Positions 32,436-39,490 of a stretch of DNA of 64,000 nt are shown in pieces. Position numbers and translations under genes: made by a program. The notes below the pieces were generated by a model. It was given only the letters and a program-made list of their open reading frames with translations. It was not told the origin of the DNA and did no database searches. The stretch spans positions 62,001-126,000 of the forward strand of contig BNBH01000011.1 of NCBI GenBank assembly GCA_014655195.1, given 5' to 3'. The DNA is from Streptomyces cellulosae. Lineage in GTDB: Bacteria; Actinomycetota; Actinomycetes; Streptomycetales; Streptomycetaceae. The stretch's first letter is position 1, and each line of letters opens with the position of its first letter.

Positions 32436-32774
32436 TCAGTCCTTCGGGGTCGGTTCGGCGGTGTCCGGCGCGGCGTCGAGGCGGCGGCCCAGCGCGTCGA
32501 GGCTCTCGCCCCACAGCTTCCGGTACGGCGCCAGCCAGGCGTCGAGGGCGGCGAGCGGGGCGGGGTCGAGGGTGTGCACGCGGCGTTGCGCCTCCTGCCG
32601 GACCCGGACCAGACCGGCCTCACGCAGCACCTTGAGGTGCTTGGACGCGCTGGGCTGGCTCAGCTCGCACGCCCGCGCGATCTCCCCGACGGTGCGGGGG
32701 CCGGTCCGCAGCAGCGCGACCACGGCCCGCCGGTGCGGGTCGGCGAGGGCGGCCCAGAGGGCGGCGTCGGACAT
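32436..32774 (-). CDS. ArsR-family winged-helix repressor
   Basis: A 112-residue ArsR/SmtB-type repressor: ALADPHRRAVVALLRTGPRTVGEIARACELSQPSASKHLKVLREAGLVRVRQEAQRR is the complete winged helix. The metal-binding CxC pairs of arsenic sensors are missing, so it is of the SRPBCC-linked subtype that senses another signal or none. ATG 32774 is only six bases after a likely -10 box, so its mRNA may be leaderless. A symmetric AATAT/ATATT site overlaps that promoter, which suggests autorepression of the ArsR-SRPBCC operon. Confidence 0.9.
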   Translation of the reverse strand: MSDAALWAALADPHRRAVVALLRTGPRTVGEIARACELSQPSASKHLKVLREAGLVRVRQEAQRRVHTLDPAPLAALDAWLAPYRKLWGESLDALGRRLDAAPDTAEPTPKD

Positions 32775-32780
32775 GGCCCC

Positions 32781-32810
32781 AATATGCCTCATCGGTTATA
32801 TTCCTGTCAA
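32781..32810 (-). promoter_or_regulatory. ArsR promoter with overlapping operator
   Basis: On the minus strand, TTGACA (32805-32810) and CATATT (32781-32786) are separated by 18 bases. AATAT and ATATT form perfect arms at 32781-32802 around 12 bases, covering the -10 region. An ATTCC/GGAAT repeat overlaps the -35 box. This fits an ArsR autoregulated, possibly leaderless promoter. Confidence 0.6.
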
Positions 32811-32891
32811 GGAATGCAATGCGCCGGCGCGTATACGGCGCTCCGCGCGGCCGGTCCGTTGGGCGGGGCGGGAAGTGGGTACCCACGGGCC

Positions 32892-33902
32892 ATGCGGACC
32901 AGCGTGGTGGATGTCGGGTCGAAGACCGTCCGGCTCGTCGTGTCGGACACGGAGGGCGGTGCGCCCCTGCCGGTGCACACCGCCAAGTGGCGGCTGCGGC
33001 TGTCCGAGCAGGTCACGCCCGGCGGGCCGGTGCCGGAGCGCGCCGTGGAGGACCTGGTGGACGCCGTCGCGGCGGCGGACCGGGCGGCCACGCGGTGGGG
33101 CGCCGCCGGTCCCCTCGCCTTCGCCACGGCCGTGGTGCGCGGCGCGCCGAACCGGCAGGAGGTGCTGCGCACGGTCCGGGAGCGGACCGGCGTCGAGCTG
33201 TGCACCCTGCCCGGCGAGGTCGAGGCGGAGCTGACCTTCCTCGCCGCGCGCCGCTGGATGGGCTGGCGCTGCGGTCCGCTGGCCATGGTGGACATCGGCG
33301 GCGGCTCCCTGGAGGTCGCCTTCGGGCGCGGCCGGCTGCCCGACTTCGCCGCCTCGCTGCCGCTGGGCGCGGCGCGGCTGACCCACGAGTACTTCGAGGA
33401 CGAGGACCCGCCCTCACCGGACCGGGTGCGCGCCCTGCGCCGGCGGGTCCGCCACCAGCTGCGTGACGCGGCGGCCCGGATCCGCTGGGAGGGCCCGCGC
33501 ACGGCGGTCGCCACCTCCCGCACCTTCCAGCAGCTCGGCCGGCTGTGCGGGGCGGCTCCCGGACGGCACGGGCCGTTCGTGGAGCGGGTGCTGTCCGCGG
33601 CCGACCTGCGCGGGGCGGTCGACCGGCTGGCCGCGCTGCCCGCCGCCGAGCGCGCCCGGCTCCCCGGCATCTCCGCGCCCCGCGCGACGCAGAGCCTGGC
33701 GGGCGCCGTGGTGGCGCACACCGCGATGAAGCTGACCGGCCTGGCGACGGTGACGATCTGCCCCTGGGCGCTGCGCGAGGGGGTGCTGCTGCGCCATGTG
33801 GAGGACGGCCCGGCCTGGTGGGCGGAGATGGCCCGGCGCAGCGAGAAGGAGCCGGACGGCGGGGGCCCGGTGCCGCTGCGCATCGCCGCCGCCCGGCACT
33901 GA
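32892..33902 (+). CDS. Ppx/GppA-family phosphatase
   Basis: A 336-residue member of the exopolyphosphatase/guanosine pentaphosphatase family, of the short actinobacterial type that has only the two actin-like ATPase lobes. Seen are the N-terminal VVDVGSKTVRLVVSD phosphate loop, GEVEAELTFLA, MVDIGGGSLEVAFGRG and the closing YxxREGVLL-like segment PWALREGVLLRH. It should hydrolyse polyphosphate or (p)ppGpp in the cytoplasm. ATG 32892 has no strong ribosome site; a perfect palindrome, GTGGGTACCCAC, lies at 32875-32886. A 59-residue acidic protein follows it. Confidence 0.88.
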   Translation: MRTSVVDVGSKTVRLVVSDTEGGAPLPVHTAKWRLRLSEQVTPGGPVPERAVEDLVDAVAAADRAATRWGAAGPLAFATAVVRGAPNRQEVLRTVRERTGVELCTLPGEVEAELTFLAARRWMGWRCGPLAMVDIGGGSLEVAFGRGRLPDFAASLPLGAARLTHEYFEDEDPPSPDRVRALRRRVRHQLRDAAARIRWEGPRTAVATSRTFQQLGRLCGAAPGRHGPFVERVLSAADLRGAVDRLAALPAAERARLPGISAPRATQSLAGAVVAHTAMKLTGLATVTICPWALREGVLLRHVEDGPAWWAEMARRSEKEPDGGGPVPLRIAAARH

Positions 33903-33941
33903 GCGGAACGAGCACGACCAGCACGAGGTGAGGAGACCCCG

Positions 33942-34121
33942 TTGTCCGAGCACGACGAGACACCTGAGCACACCGAGTCGGCCGTCGAGGAGGTGCTGCG
34001 AGAGGTCGAGGAGGCCGAACGCCGCACCCAGGAGCCCGAAGAGGACCGCCACCACGAGGGCGAGGCGGGAGACACGATCACGCCGAACACGGAGGCGCAG
34101 GAGGAGGCGGAGGGCGAGTAG
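33942..34121 (+). CDS. Small acidic protein (59 aa)
   Basis: A TTG-initiated gene of 60 codons: it begins MSEHDETPEHTESAVEEVLR and ends TEAQEEAEGE. About a third of the residues are Glu or Asp, with several His, and no membrane or signal segment; the middle is likely helical. A GAGGTGAGGAG ribosome site ends about seven bases before the start. It follows the Ppx/GppA gene by 39 bases and is probably co-transcribed. The family is not recognised by name; a similar acidic protein is encoded at 63188. Confidence 0.7.
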   Translation: MSEHDETPEHTESAVEEVLREVEEAERRTQEPEEDRHHEGEAGDTITPNTEAQEEAEGE

Positions 34122-34459
34122 CCGGGTGCGCGGGGTTTGCTGCGGGGGCGATGACCGGGAGCCCGCGCCCTGCCCCAGGGGGGCGGGTGACGCGGCCCCG
34201 GCGCCCCGCTCCGGGAAGAACGTGACCGCGCCCCCGCGGTCTCCGCGCGAGCGCGGGTGACCGAGCGTCCGCGCTCCCCCACGCGGGAAGCGGATGACCC
34301 GGCACCCGCGCGCCCTGCGGCGGAAAGCGGATGACCCGGCACCCGCGCGGCCTGCGGCGGAAAGCGGATGACCGCTCCCCCGCGGCCTACTGCGGGAGGG
34401 CGGTGACCGCGTGCTCGCGCCCGCTGCGGGAGGGCGCGTAGCTGGGCGTCGCCCGCGCC
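34122..34459. repeat. Degenerate minisatellite, about 37-bp unit
   Basis: This 338-base gap has no gene. Bases 34283-34319, 34320-34356 and about 34357-34394 are near-identical copies containing GCGGATGACC, and more diverged copies extend on both sides (for instance GAACGTGACCG near 34218 and GGGCGGTGACCG near 34398). The first two copies differ at only two positions. Confidence 0.85.
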
Positions 34460-35068
34460 CTACTGCGGCGGTGCCCCCAGCGGGTTCGCGGTGAGGGCGC
34501 GGGCGACGCCCAGGAGGTTCGCGGCCATCGCGCGGCCCGTCTTCCGTGACCAGTCGTGGCCGCTGCCGCCCTCCAGGAAGCTGGGGCCCGGTCCCGGGCC
34601 CTGGTTCCAGTAGGTCCACGCCTGGCCGGGGATGGTGTAGCCGATGTCCTGCAGCCCCCCGGTGATCTGGCTGATCACATGGTGGGCGCCGTCCTCGTTG
34701 CCGGTGACGACGACGCCGGCGACCCGGTTGTAGGCGACCGGGCGTCCCTCGTCGTCGGTCTCGGACATCATCCCCTCCATGCGCTCCAGGACGCGCTTGG
34801 CGACCGAGGACGGCTGGCCCAGCCAGGTCGGCGAGGCCATCACGAGGATCTCGGACGCGAGCAGCTTCTCGTGCACCCCGGGCCAGTCGTCGCCGTCGTG
34901 CACCGCCTCGCTGACCACACCCGGCGCGAGGTCCAGGTCCACGGCGCGCACGACGTCGACCTCGACGCCCTCCCGCTCCAGCTGCTCGGTGACGGTCCGG
35001 AACAGCGCCTCGGTGTTGGAGGGTTCCGGGGACTTCTTGAGCGTGCAGTTGATCACCAGTGCCTTCAT
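34460..35068 (-). CDS. Flavodoxin-like NAD(P)H-dependent FMN reductase
   Basis: A 202-residue flavodoxin-fold protein. MKALVINCTLKKSPEPSNTEAL is the FMN phosphate-binding loop, ILVMASPTWLGQPSSVAKRVLERM matches the WrbA/NADPH-FMN reductase family, and VVVTGNEDGAHHVISQI is the second flavin contact. It should shuttle electrons from NAD(P)H to quinones or flavins in the cytoplasm. ATG 35068 gives the normal length; the longer frame lacks family residues. It is divergent from the haem-oxygenase-like gene at 35148, with only 79 bases between them. Confidence 0.88.
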   Translation of the reverse strand: MKALVINCTLKKSPEPSNTEALFRTVTEQLEREGVEVDVVRAVDLDLAPGVVSEAVHDGDDWPGVHEKLLASEILVMASPTWLGQPSSVAKRVLERMEGMMSETDDEGRPVAYNRVAGVVVTGNEDGAHHVISQITGGLQDIGYTIPGQAWTYWNQGPGPGPSFLEGGSGHDWSRKTGRAMAANLLGVARALTANPLGAPPQ

Positions 35069-35115
35069 GGGGTCATGGGGTACCCCGCGCGCCCGCCTCC
35101 GCCACGCCGCCGGGC

Positions 35116-35138
35116 GTTTCCGTGCGCCGTCCGGGTAC
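35116..35138 (+). promoter_or_regulatory. Possible stress-sigma (SigB-like) promoter
   Basis: GTTT (35116-35119) and GGGTAC (35133-35138) are 13 bases apart, close to the GNNT-N14-16-GGGTAY pattern reported for SigB-type sigma factors in Streptomyces. It is ten bases before the diiron protein start. Spacing is one base short, so support is weak. Confidence 0.25.
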
Positions 35139-35147
35139 CCGGGGTCC

Positions 35148-36161
35148 ATGGACGACCCCCGAGACGAACCTCTGCTGCCCGCGCCGCGCGGGCCGCTCAG
35201 CCGTGCCGTGATTACGTATCTGCGGGGCGCCGGCCCGCTTCCCTCCGAGGCGGAGGCCGCCGCCGCCCCGGTGTACGGCGAGGACCTCCAGCTGGCCCTC
35301 TACCTCTGCTACGAACTGCACTACCGCGGCTTCGCGGACGTCGCGCCCACCCTGGAGTGGGACCCGGACCTGCTGCGCACCCGGGCCGCCATGGAACGGC
35401 GCTTCCTTGCCGCGCTCCGTGCGGACGCCCCCCGCCACGACAGCGTGGAGGACGCGCTCGCCGGGATCCTCGTCGAGCCGGTGGACGGCACGGGCGTCAG
35501 CCACTTCCTGCGCGACAAGGGCGAGCTGTGGCAACTGCGCGAGTACGCGGCCCTCCGCTCCCTGTACCACCTGAAGGAGGCCGACCCGCACGCCTGGGTG
35601 CTGCCGCGGCTGCGCGGCCGGGCCAAGGCGGCGATGGCGGCCGTGGAGTTCGACGAGTACGGCGGCGGCCGGGCCGACCGGGTGCACGCCCAGCTGTGGG
35701 CCGATCTGATGGACGACCTCGGCCTCGACACGACGTACGGCCGCTATCTCGACGCGGCCTGCGCGGAGCTGCTGGTCACGGTGAACCTGATGTCCCTGTT
35801 CGGGCTCCACCGCACGCTGCGGGGCGCCCTGGTGGGCCACTTCGCGACGGTCGAGATCACGTCCTCGCCCGGGTCCCGCCGGCTCGCCGAGGCCATGCGC
35901 CGCACGGGCGCGGGCCCCGCCGCCGAGCACTTCTACGACGAGCACGTGGAGGCGGACGCGGTGCACGAGCAGGTGGTCCGCAAGGACGTCATCGGCGGCC
36001 TGCTGGAGGACGAGCCGCAGCTGGAGGCGGACGTCGCGTTCGGTGTGGCGGCCACGGTGTTCACGGAGGACCGGCTCGGCGACCGGCTGCTCGCCGACTG
36101 GGGCGAGGGCCGCTCCGCACTGCGTACTCCCCTGTCACAGGAGGTCACCCATGGCTCTTGA
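35148..36161 (+). CDS. Haem-oxygenase-like diiron oxidase family protein
   Basis: A 337-residue member of the iron-containing redox enzyme (haem-oxygenase-like) family, helical throughout. Candidate metal ligands lie in VEFDEYGGGRADRVHAQLW and AAEHFYDEHVEADAVHEQVV, an arrangement typical of HDO enzymes that use two irons and O2 on amino acids, fatty acids or small metabolites. The substrate is unknown. ATG 35148 is chosen because the frame upstream is not conserved-looking. It overlaps the methyltransferase gene by 11 bases, and a CDGSH iron-sulphur protein follows, forming a three-gene operon. Confidence 0.82.
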   Translation: MDDPRDEPLLPAPRGPLSRAVITYLRGAGPLPSEAEAAAAPVYGEDLQLALYLCYELHYRGFADVAPTLEWDPDLLRTRAAMERRFLAALRADAPRHDSVEDALAGILVEPVDGTGVSHFLRDKGELWQLREYAALRSLYHLKEADPHAWVLPRLRGRAKAAMAAVEFDEYGGGRADRVHAQLWADLMDDLGLDTTYGRYLDAACAELLVTVNLMSLFGLHRTLRGALVGHFATVEITSSPGSRRLAEAMRRTGAGPAAEHFYDEHVEADAVHEQVVRKDVIGGLLEDEPQLEADVAFGVAATVFTEDRLGDRLLADWGEGRSALRTPLSQEVTHGS

Positions 36162-36837
36162 CCAACGGGGTACTCGGCCGCCTGTGAAAAGTCTGGTACC
36201 TCCGGGCGTGTACGCCCCACAAGAGGACACCGAGCTGCTGGCGGCGGCCCTGGCCGACGAGCCGGTGGCGCCCGGCGCGGCCGTCCTCGACGTCGGCACC
36301 GGTTCCGGTGCCCTGGCCCTGACGGCCGCGCGGCGCGGCGCCCGCGTCACCGCGGTCGACGTGTCACGGCGGGCCGTGTACGCGGCCCGGCTGAACGCGC
36401 TGCGGGCTGGCCTCCCGGTCGAGGTCGTCCGGGGCAACCTCTTCGAACCGGTGCGGGGACGGTCGTTCGACCTGGTCCTCGCCAATCCCCCGTACGTGCC
36501 CGCCCCCAAGGCGCACCGGCCGCCGCGCGGCGCGGCCCGTGCCTGGGACGCGGGCGGCGACGGACGGCTCGTGCTGGACCGCATCTGCCTCGAGGCGCCG
36601 GAGCTGCTGCGGCCGGGAGGGGTGCTGCTGCTGGTGCAGTCCGCGCTCAGCGACCCCGGTGCGAGCGTGGACTGTCTGCGGGCCGCGGGGCTGAAGTCGG
36701 CGGTGACGCGGCGGCAGCGGATCGCCTTCGGCCCGGTGTTGCGGACGCGGGTGGAGTGGCTGCGGGAGCGCGGGCTGCTGTCCCCGGACGAGAACGACGA
36801 GGAGCTGGTGGTGGTCCGTGCCGAACAGCCCGTCTGA
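36151..36837 (+). CDS. HemK/PrmC-like class I methyltransferase
   Basis: A 228-residue SAM-dependent methyltransferase. The SAM loop DVGTGSG is at residues 47-53 and the NPPY motif (112-115) identifies the family that methylates amide nitrogens, usually glutamine in proteins or a nucleobase. It is shorter than PrmC (no N-terminal helical domain), so it is closer to the HemK2/eukaryotic-type group; release factor is not necessarily its target. AGGAGG six bases before ATG 36151 is a perfect ribosome site. It overlaps both neighbours and so is tightly coupled with the diiron protein and the CDGSH protein. Confidence 0.88.
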   Translation: MALDQRGTRPPVKSLVPPGVYAPQEDTELLAAALADEPVAPGAAVLDVGTGSGALALTAARRGARVTAVDVSRRAVYAARLNALRAGLPVEVVRGNLFEPVRGRSFDLVLANPPYVPAPKAHRPPRGAARAWDAGGDGRLVLDRICLEAPELLRPGGVLLLVQSALSDPGASVDCLRAAGLKSAVTRRQRIAFGPVLRTRVEWLRERGLLSPDENDEELVVVRAEQPV

Positions 36838-37036
36838 ACCTGCGCGTTCGCCGTCCGGCGAGACTCGCCGGGTCGTGATGCGGCGGAAGGGGCCGATGCT
36901 GGTGGAGGGGCCGGTCGAGGTGGAGCTCGAGGACGGCTCGGTCGTGTCCTCCGGCCGCTTCCAGGTGGCCCTGTGCACCTGCCGCCGCAGCCGCCGCTAC
37001 CCCTGGTGCGACACCAGCCACCGCGACCGGGCCTGA
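36818..37036 (+). CDS. CDGSH-type iron-sulphur protein
   Basis: A 72-residue protein with one CDGSH-like motif: Cys53, Cys55, Cys64 and His68 in CTCRRSRRYPWCDTSH, the 3Cys-1His ligand set of a redox-active, labile 2Fe-2S cluster as in mitoNEET. It has no membrane anchor, so it is cytoplasmic. GTG 36818 overlaps the methyltransferase end by 20 bases; ATG 36878 is a possible internal start that would still contain the motif. It may deliver electrons or iron to the diiron oxidase encoded first in this operon (inference from context). Confidence 0.88.
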   Translation: MPNSPSEPARSPSGETRRVVMRRKGPMLVEGPVEVELEDGSVVSSGRFQVALCTCRRSRRYPWCDTSHRDRA

Positions 37037-37046
37037 AGCACTCCTC

Positions 37047-37078
37047 AGGGGCGCGGGGAACTGCGCGACCAGCCACCG
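37047..37078. repeat. Dispersed repeat, copy B (GGAACTGCGCGACCAGCCAC)
   Basis: Second copy of the AGGGGCGCGGGGAACTGCGC unit, just after the CDGSH gene. The core matches copy A (23501-23524) exactly. Confidence 0.85.
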
Positions 37079-37147
37079 CGACTGCCTGCGGCGGCGGGGT
37101 GCCTGCCGGTGACGGGGCGCTCAAGCGCCCTGCCGGAGGCACCCCCT

Positions 37148-37200
37148 AGGGTCGCGGGGGAACTGCGCGACCAGCCACCGCCGACCCGCACCCGGCGCTC
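37148..37200. repeat. Dispersed repeat, copy C
   Basis: Third copy, with one extra G before AACTGCGCGACCAGCCAC. The sequence beyond the core (GACCCGCACCCGGCGCT) also matches copy A, so the family unit is at least about 50 bases. Confidence 0.85.
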
Positions 37201-37250
37201 CAGGGGTGCCGCCCCTCGCAGCACAGCCGCCCGCGGCGGCGGAAAAGCCC

Positions 37251-37289
37251 GGAGGCCGGCGGGCGGCCCCACTCCGCCCGCCGGCCTCC
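37251..37289. terminator. Bidirectional hairpin terminator
   Basis: GGAGGCCGGCGGGCGG and CCGCCCGCCGGCCTCC form perfect 16-bp arms with a 7-base loop, between the convergent CDGSH and protease-inhibitor genes. No T run follows. Confidence 0.85.
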
Positions 37290-37375
37290 CATGGGATCGC
37301 ACTGCCCGCGCGGTGCCCCGTACTCCCCAGTCCGCGGGCCGCCACGCGGTCACGGGAACCGTGCGATCCCGGTCT

Positions 37376-37810
37376 CTAGAAGGCGAACACGCTCGAGCCG
37401 TGCGCGTTCGTCTCGCAGTCGTTGGAGAAGACGCGCTCGTAGGAGACCCTCTTGCCCTGCCAGACGCCGTCCACGGTGATGACCACCGGGTCGTACACCA
37501 TCGGACACATGGCGTCCTCGGTGCGCGTCAGCGCGGTCAAGTCACCGCCGACGGCGGCCAGATCCGCGCAGGCCGAGCCGGCGGCCGGGTGGGTGCCGGA
37601 GGGGCCCGGCGCACAGGTCAGGGTGACCGCGCGTTCCGGTGTGGCGGTCGTCGCGCTGACGCCCTTGCCGACGGTGAGCACCAGGGCAGAGGGGGCGTAG
37701 AGCGCGGACGGGGCATCTCCCGGGGCGGCTAGCGCGGCCCCGGAGAGGGGGGCGCAGACGGCGGTGGCCGTGAGACCCAGGGTGATGGCCCAGCGCGCGG
37801 TGTTCCGCAT
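37376..37810 (-). CDS. Streptomyces subtilisin inhibitor (SSI) family protease inhibitor
   Basis: A 144-residue secreted inhibitor. The signal peptide ([20 protein letters not shown]...) ends near AALA, residue 28. The mature SSI domain has four cysteines (66, 81, 102, 122) for the two disulphides and the reactive loop MCPMVYDP, with the scissile bond predicted at Met104-Val105. The ending [19 protein letters not shown]...HGSSVFAF is nearly textbook SSI. It blocks subtilisin- or trypsin-like proteases outside the cell and in Streptomyces is linked to aerial growth. ATG 37810 is preferred over 37819 because GGAAGG abuts the latter. Confidence 0.95.
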   Translation of the reverse strand: MRNTARWAITLGLTATAVCAPLSGAALAAPGDAPSALYAPSALVLTVGKGVSATTATPERAVTLTCAPGPSGTHPAAGSACADLAAVGGDLTALTRTEDAMCPMVYDPVVITVDGVWQGKRVSYERVFSNDCETNAHGSSVFAF

Positions 37811-38266
37811 TGTGTGCATCCTTCCGCTTCGTTTCTTCGGTTGCCGGCCCGTGCTCGGTCGGTGCCGGACCGGCGTGCCGGAGTCTGCCGAGTCCCCGGC
37901 GGAAACTCACCTCGACCCCACGTATTTCAGTAACATTGCGTATTGAATCAGTGGCGCGAAGTGACCAAGCGAACGCGCGTCGACCCGGTAATCGCACGGC
38001 TCCCGCGGCGGAGAAGTGGCCAGATGGCCGAATTCCCGGGGCCCGTTAATCGGCCTGAAACATTCCGATTCCGTCCTGCGCAGGGCGAAGAGAAACCCCT
38101 TGCGGTCGTGAAAGGGACGCTCCCCGGTCATCCCCGAACACCCCGCGCGCCTCCCGCGGCCGAGGGAACGTCCTGTCACCGGACGCTGGACGCGACCGGC
38201 ACATACCGGCCAGTATGCGTCGGGGCCACGAGGCACCCCGAGGCACGACGAGACAGGGCGGGACGG
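37811..38266. other. Divergent region between SSI and hydroxyacid oxidase genes
   Basis: A 456-base gap with no supported gene. TGGCGCGAAG (37952-37961) and TGGCCAGATG (38017-38026) each match nine of ten positions of the AdpA consensus TGGCSNGWWY. SSI genes are known AdpA targets in streptomycetes, so these are candidate operators. An AT-richer stretch (37921-37946) probably holds the SSI promoter. Confidence 0.4.
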
Positions 38267-39436
38267 ATGGCGAAGCACTGGGCCGACTTCCAGTACGAGA
38301 TCTACCTGAACGGGATGACGGGGGCGGTGCCGCGGCTGCCGACCGACCTGACTCGGCTGGAGGAGCTGACCGAGCAACGCCTCGGGCCCGGACCGGTCGG
38401 ATACGTCGCCGGCAGCGCGGGCGACGGCAGCACCGCCCGCGCCAACCGGGCCGCTCTGGACCGCCGCCGGATCGTGCCGCGCATGCTGCGCGACGTCCAC
38501 GAGCGCGACCTGTCCGTGGAGGTGCTGGGCCGTCAGCTCCCCGCGCCGCTTGCCCTCGCGCCGGTCGGGGTGCTGTCGATCATGCATCCGGACGCCGAGC
38601 CGGCGGCCGCGCGCGCCGCAGCCGCGCAGGGCGTGCCGTTCGTGCTGTCGTCCGCGTCCAGCACGCCGATGGAGCAGGTCGCGGAGGCGATGGGGGACGC
38701 GGAACGCTGGTTCCAGCTGTACTGGCCGAAGGACGTGGAGGTGGCGCGGTCGTTCCTCAACCGGGCGAAGGCGGCCGGGTTCACGGCGCTGGTCGTCACC
38801 CTGGACACGCCTCTGCTGTCCTGGCGGCCGCGCGACCTCGACCAGGCGTATCTGCCGTTCCTGCGCGGCGTGGGCACCGCCAACTACTTCTCCGACCCTG
38901 CGTTCCAGGCGGGGCTCGCCAGGCCGGTCCACGAGGATCCGGACGCGGCGGTGATGCACTTCGTGGGCATGTTCGCCGACCCGGCGAAGACCTGGCCGGA
39001 TCTGGCGTTCCTGCGGGAGAACTGGGACGGCCCGATCGTCCTCAAGGGCATCTGCCACCCCGACGACGCCCGTCTCGCGGCCGACGCGGGCATGGACGGC
39101 GTGGTGGTGTCCAACCACGGCGGCCGGCAGGTGGCGGGCGCGGTCGCCGCGGCGGACGCGCTGCCCGAGGTGGTGCGGACCGTCGGCGACCGGCTCGCCG
39201 TGCTGTTCGACAGCGGGGTGCGCACCGGCGACGACGTCTTCAAGGCGCTCGCGCTGGGCGCCCGCGCGGTGCTGGTGGGCCGTCCGTACGTCTACGGGCT
39301 GGGCCTGGACGGGCAGGCGGGCGTGGAGCACGTGATCCGCTGTCTGCTCGCCGAGCTCGACCTCACCCTCGCCCTGTCGGGCCACGCGGCTCCGGGCACG
39401 GTGGGTCCCGGTGATCTCACGGAGGCGGCGGTCTGA
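38267..39436 (+). CDS. FMN-dependent alpha-hydroxy acid oxidase (lactate 2-monooxygenase-like)
   Basis: A 389-residue TIM-barrel flavoenzyme. FMN and substrate residues are visible in APVGVLSIMHPDAE, LYWPKD, LVVTLDTPLLSWRPRDLD, KGICHPDDA, SNHGGRQ (base His284) and DSGVRTGDDVFKALALGARAVLVGRPYVYGL. Length and the long loop after SWRPRDLDQAYLPFLRG fit the lactate 2-monooxygenase subgroup, which oxidises L-lactate to acetate and CO2; other 2-hydroxy acids are possible. ATG 38267 has GGACGG close upstream. It ends convergently with the ricin protein gene, with a hairpin between. Confidence 0.88.
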   Translation: MAKHWADFQYEIYLNGMTGAVPRLPTDLTRLEELTEQRLGPGPVGYVAGSAGDGSTARANRAALDRRRIVPRMLRDVHERDLSVEVLGRQLPAPLALAPVGVLSIMHPDAEPAAARAAAAQGVPFVLSSASSTPMEQVAEAMGDAERWFQLYWPKDVEVARSFLNRAKAAGFTALVVTLDTPLLSWRPRDLDQAYLPFLRGVGTANYFSDPAFQAGLARPVHEDPDAAVMHFVGMFADPAKTWPDLAFLRENWDGPIVLKGICHPDDARLAADAGMDGVVVSNHGGRQVAGAVAAADALPEVVRTVGDRLAVLFDSGVRTGDDVFKALALGARAVLVGRPYVYGLGLDGQAGVEHVIRCLLAELDLTLALSGHAAPGTVGPGDLTEAAV

Positions 39437-39443
39437 CGTCCCG

Positions 39444-39472
39444 TCCGGGGCGGCCCTGGGGGCCGCCCCGGA
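39444..39472. terminator. Hairpin terminator between convergent genes
   Basis: TCCGGGGCGGCC and GGCCGCCCCGGA form perfect 12-bp arms with a 5-base loop, eight bases after the hydroxyacid oxidase stop. Confidence 0.8.
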
Positions 39473-39490
39473 GGCTCGCGGACCGGCCGG

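Noticed and set aside
32875..32886. GTGGGTACCCAC palindrome as a SigB promoter for the Ppx/GppA gene
   Set aside because: GGGTAC is present, but the -35 element is only a weak GTTG and the site is too close to the start to argue strongly.
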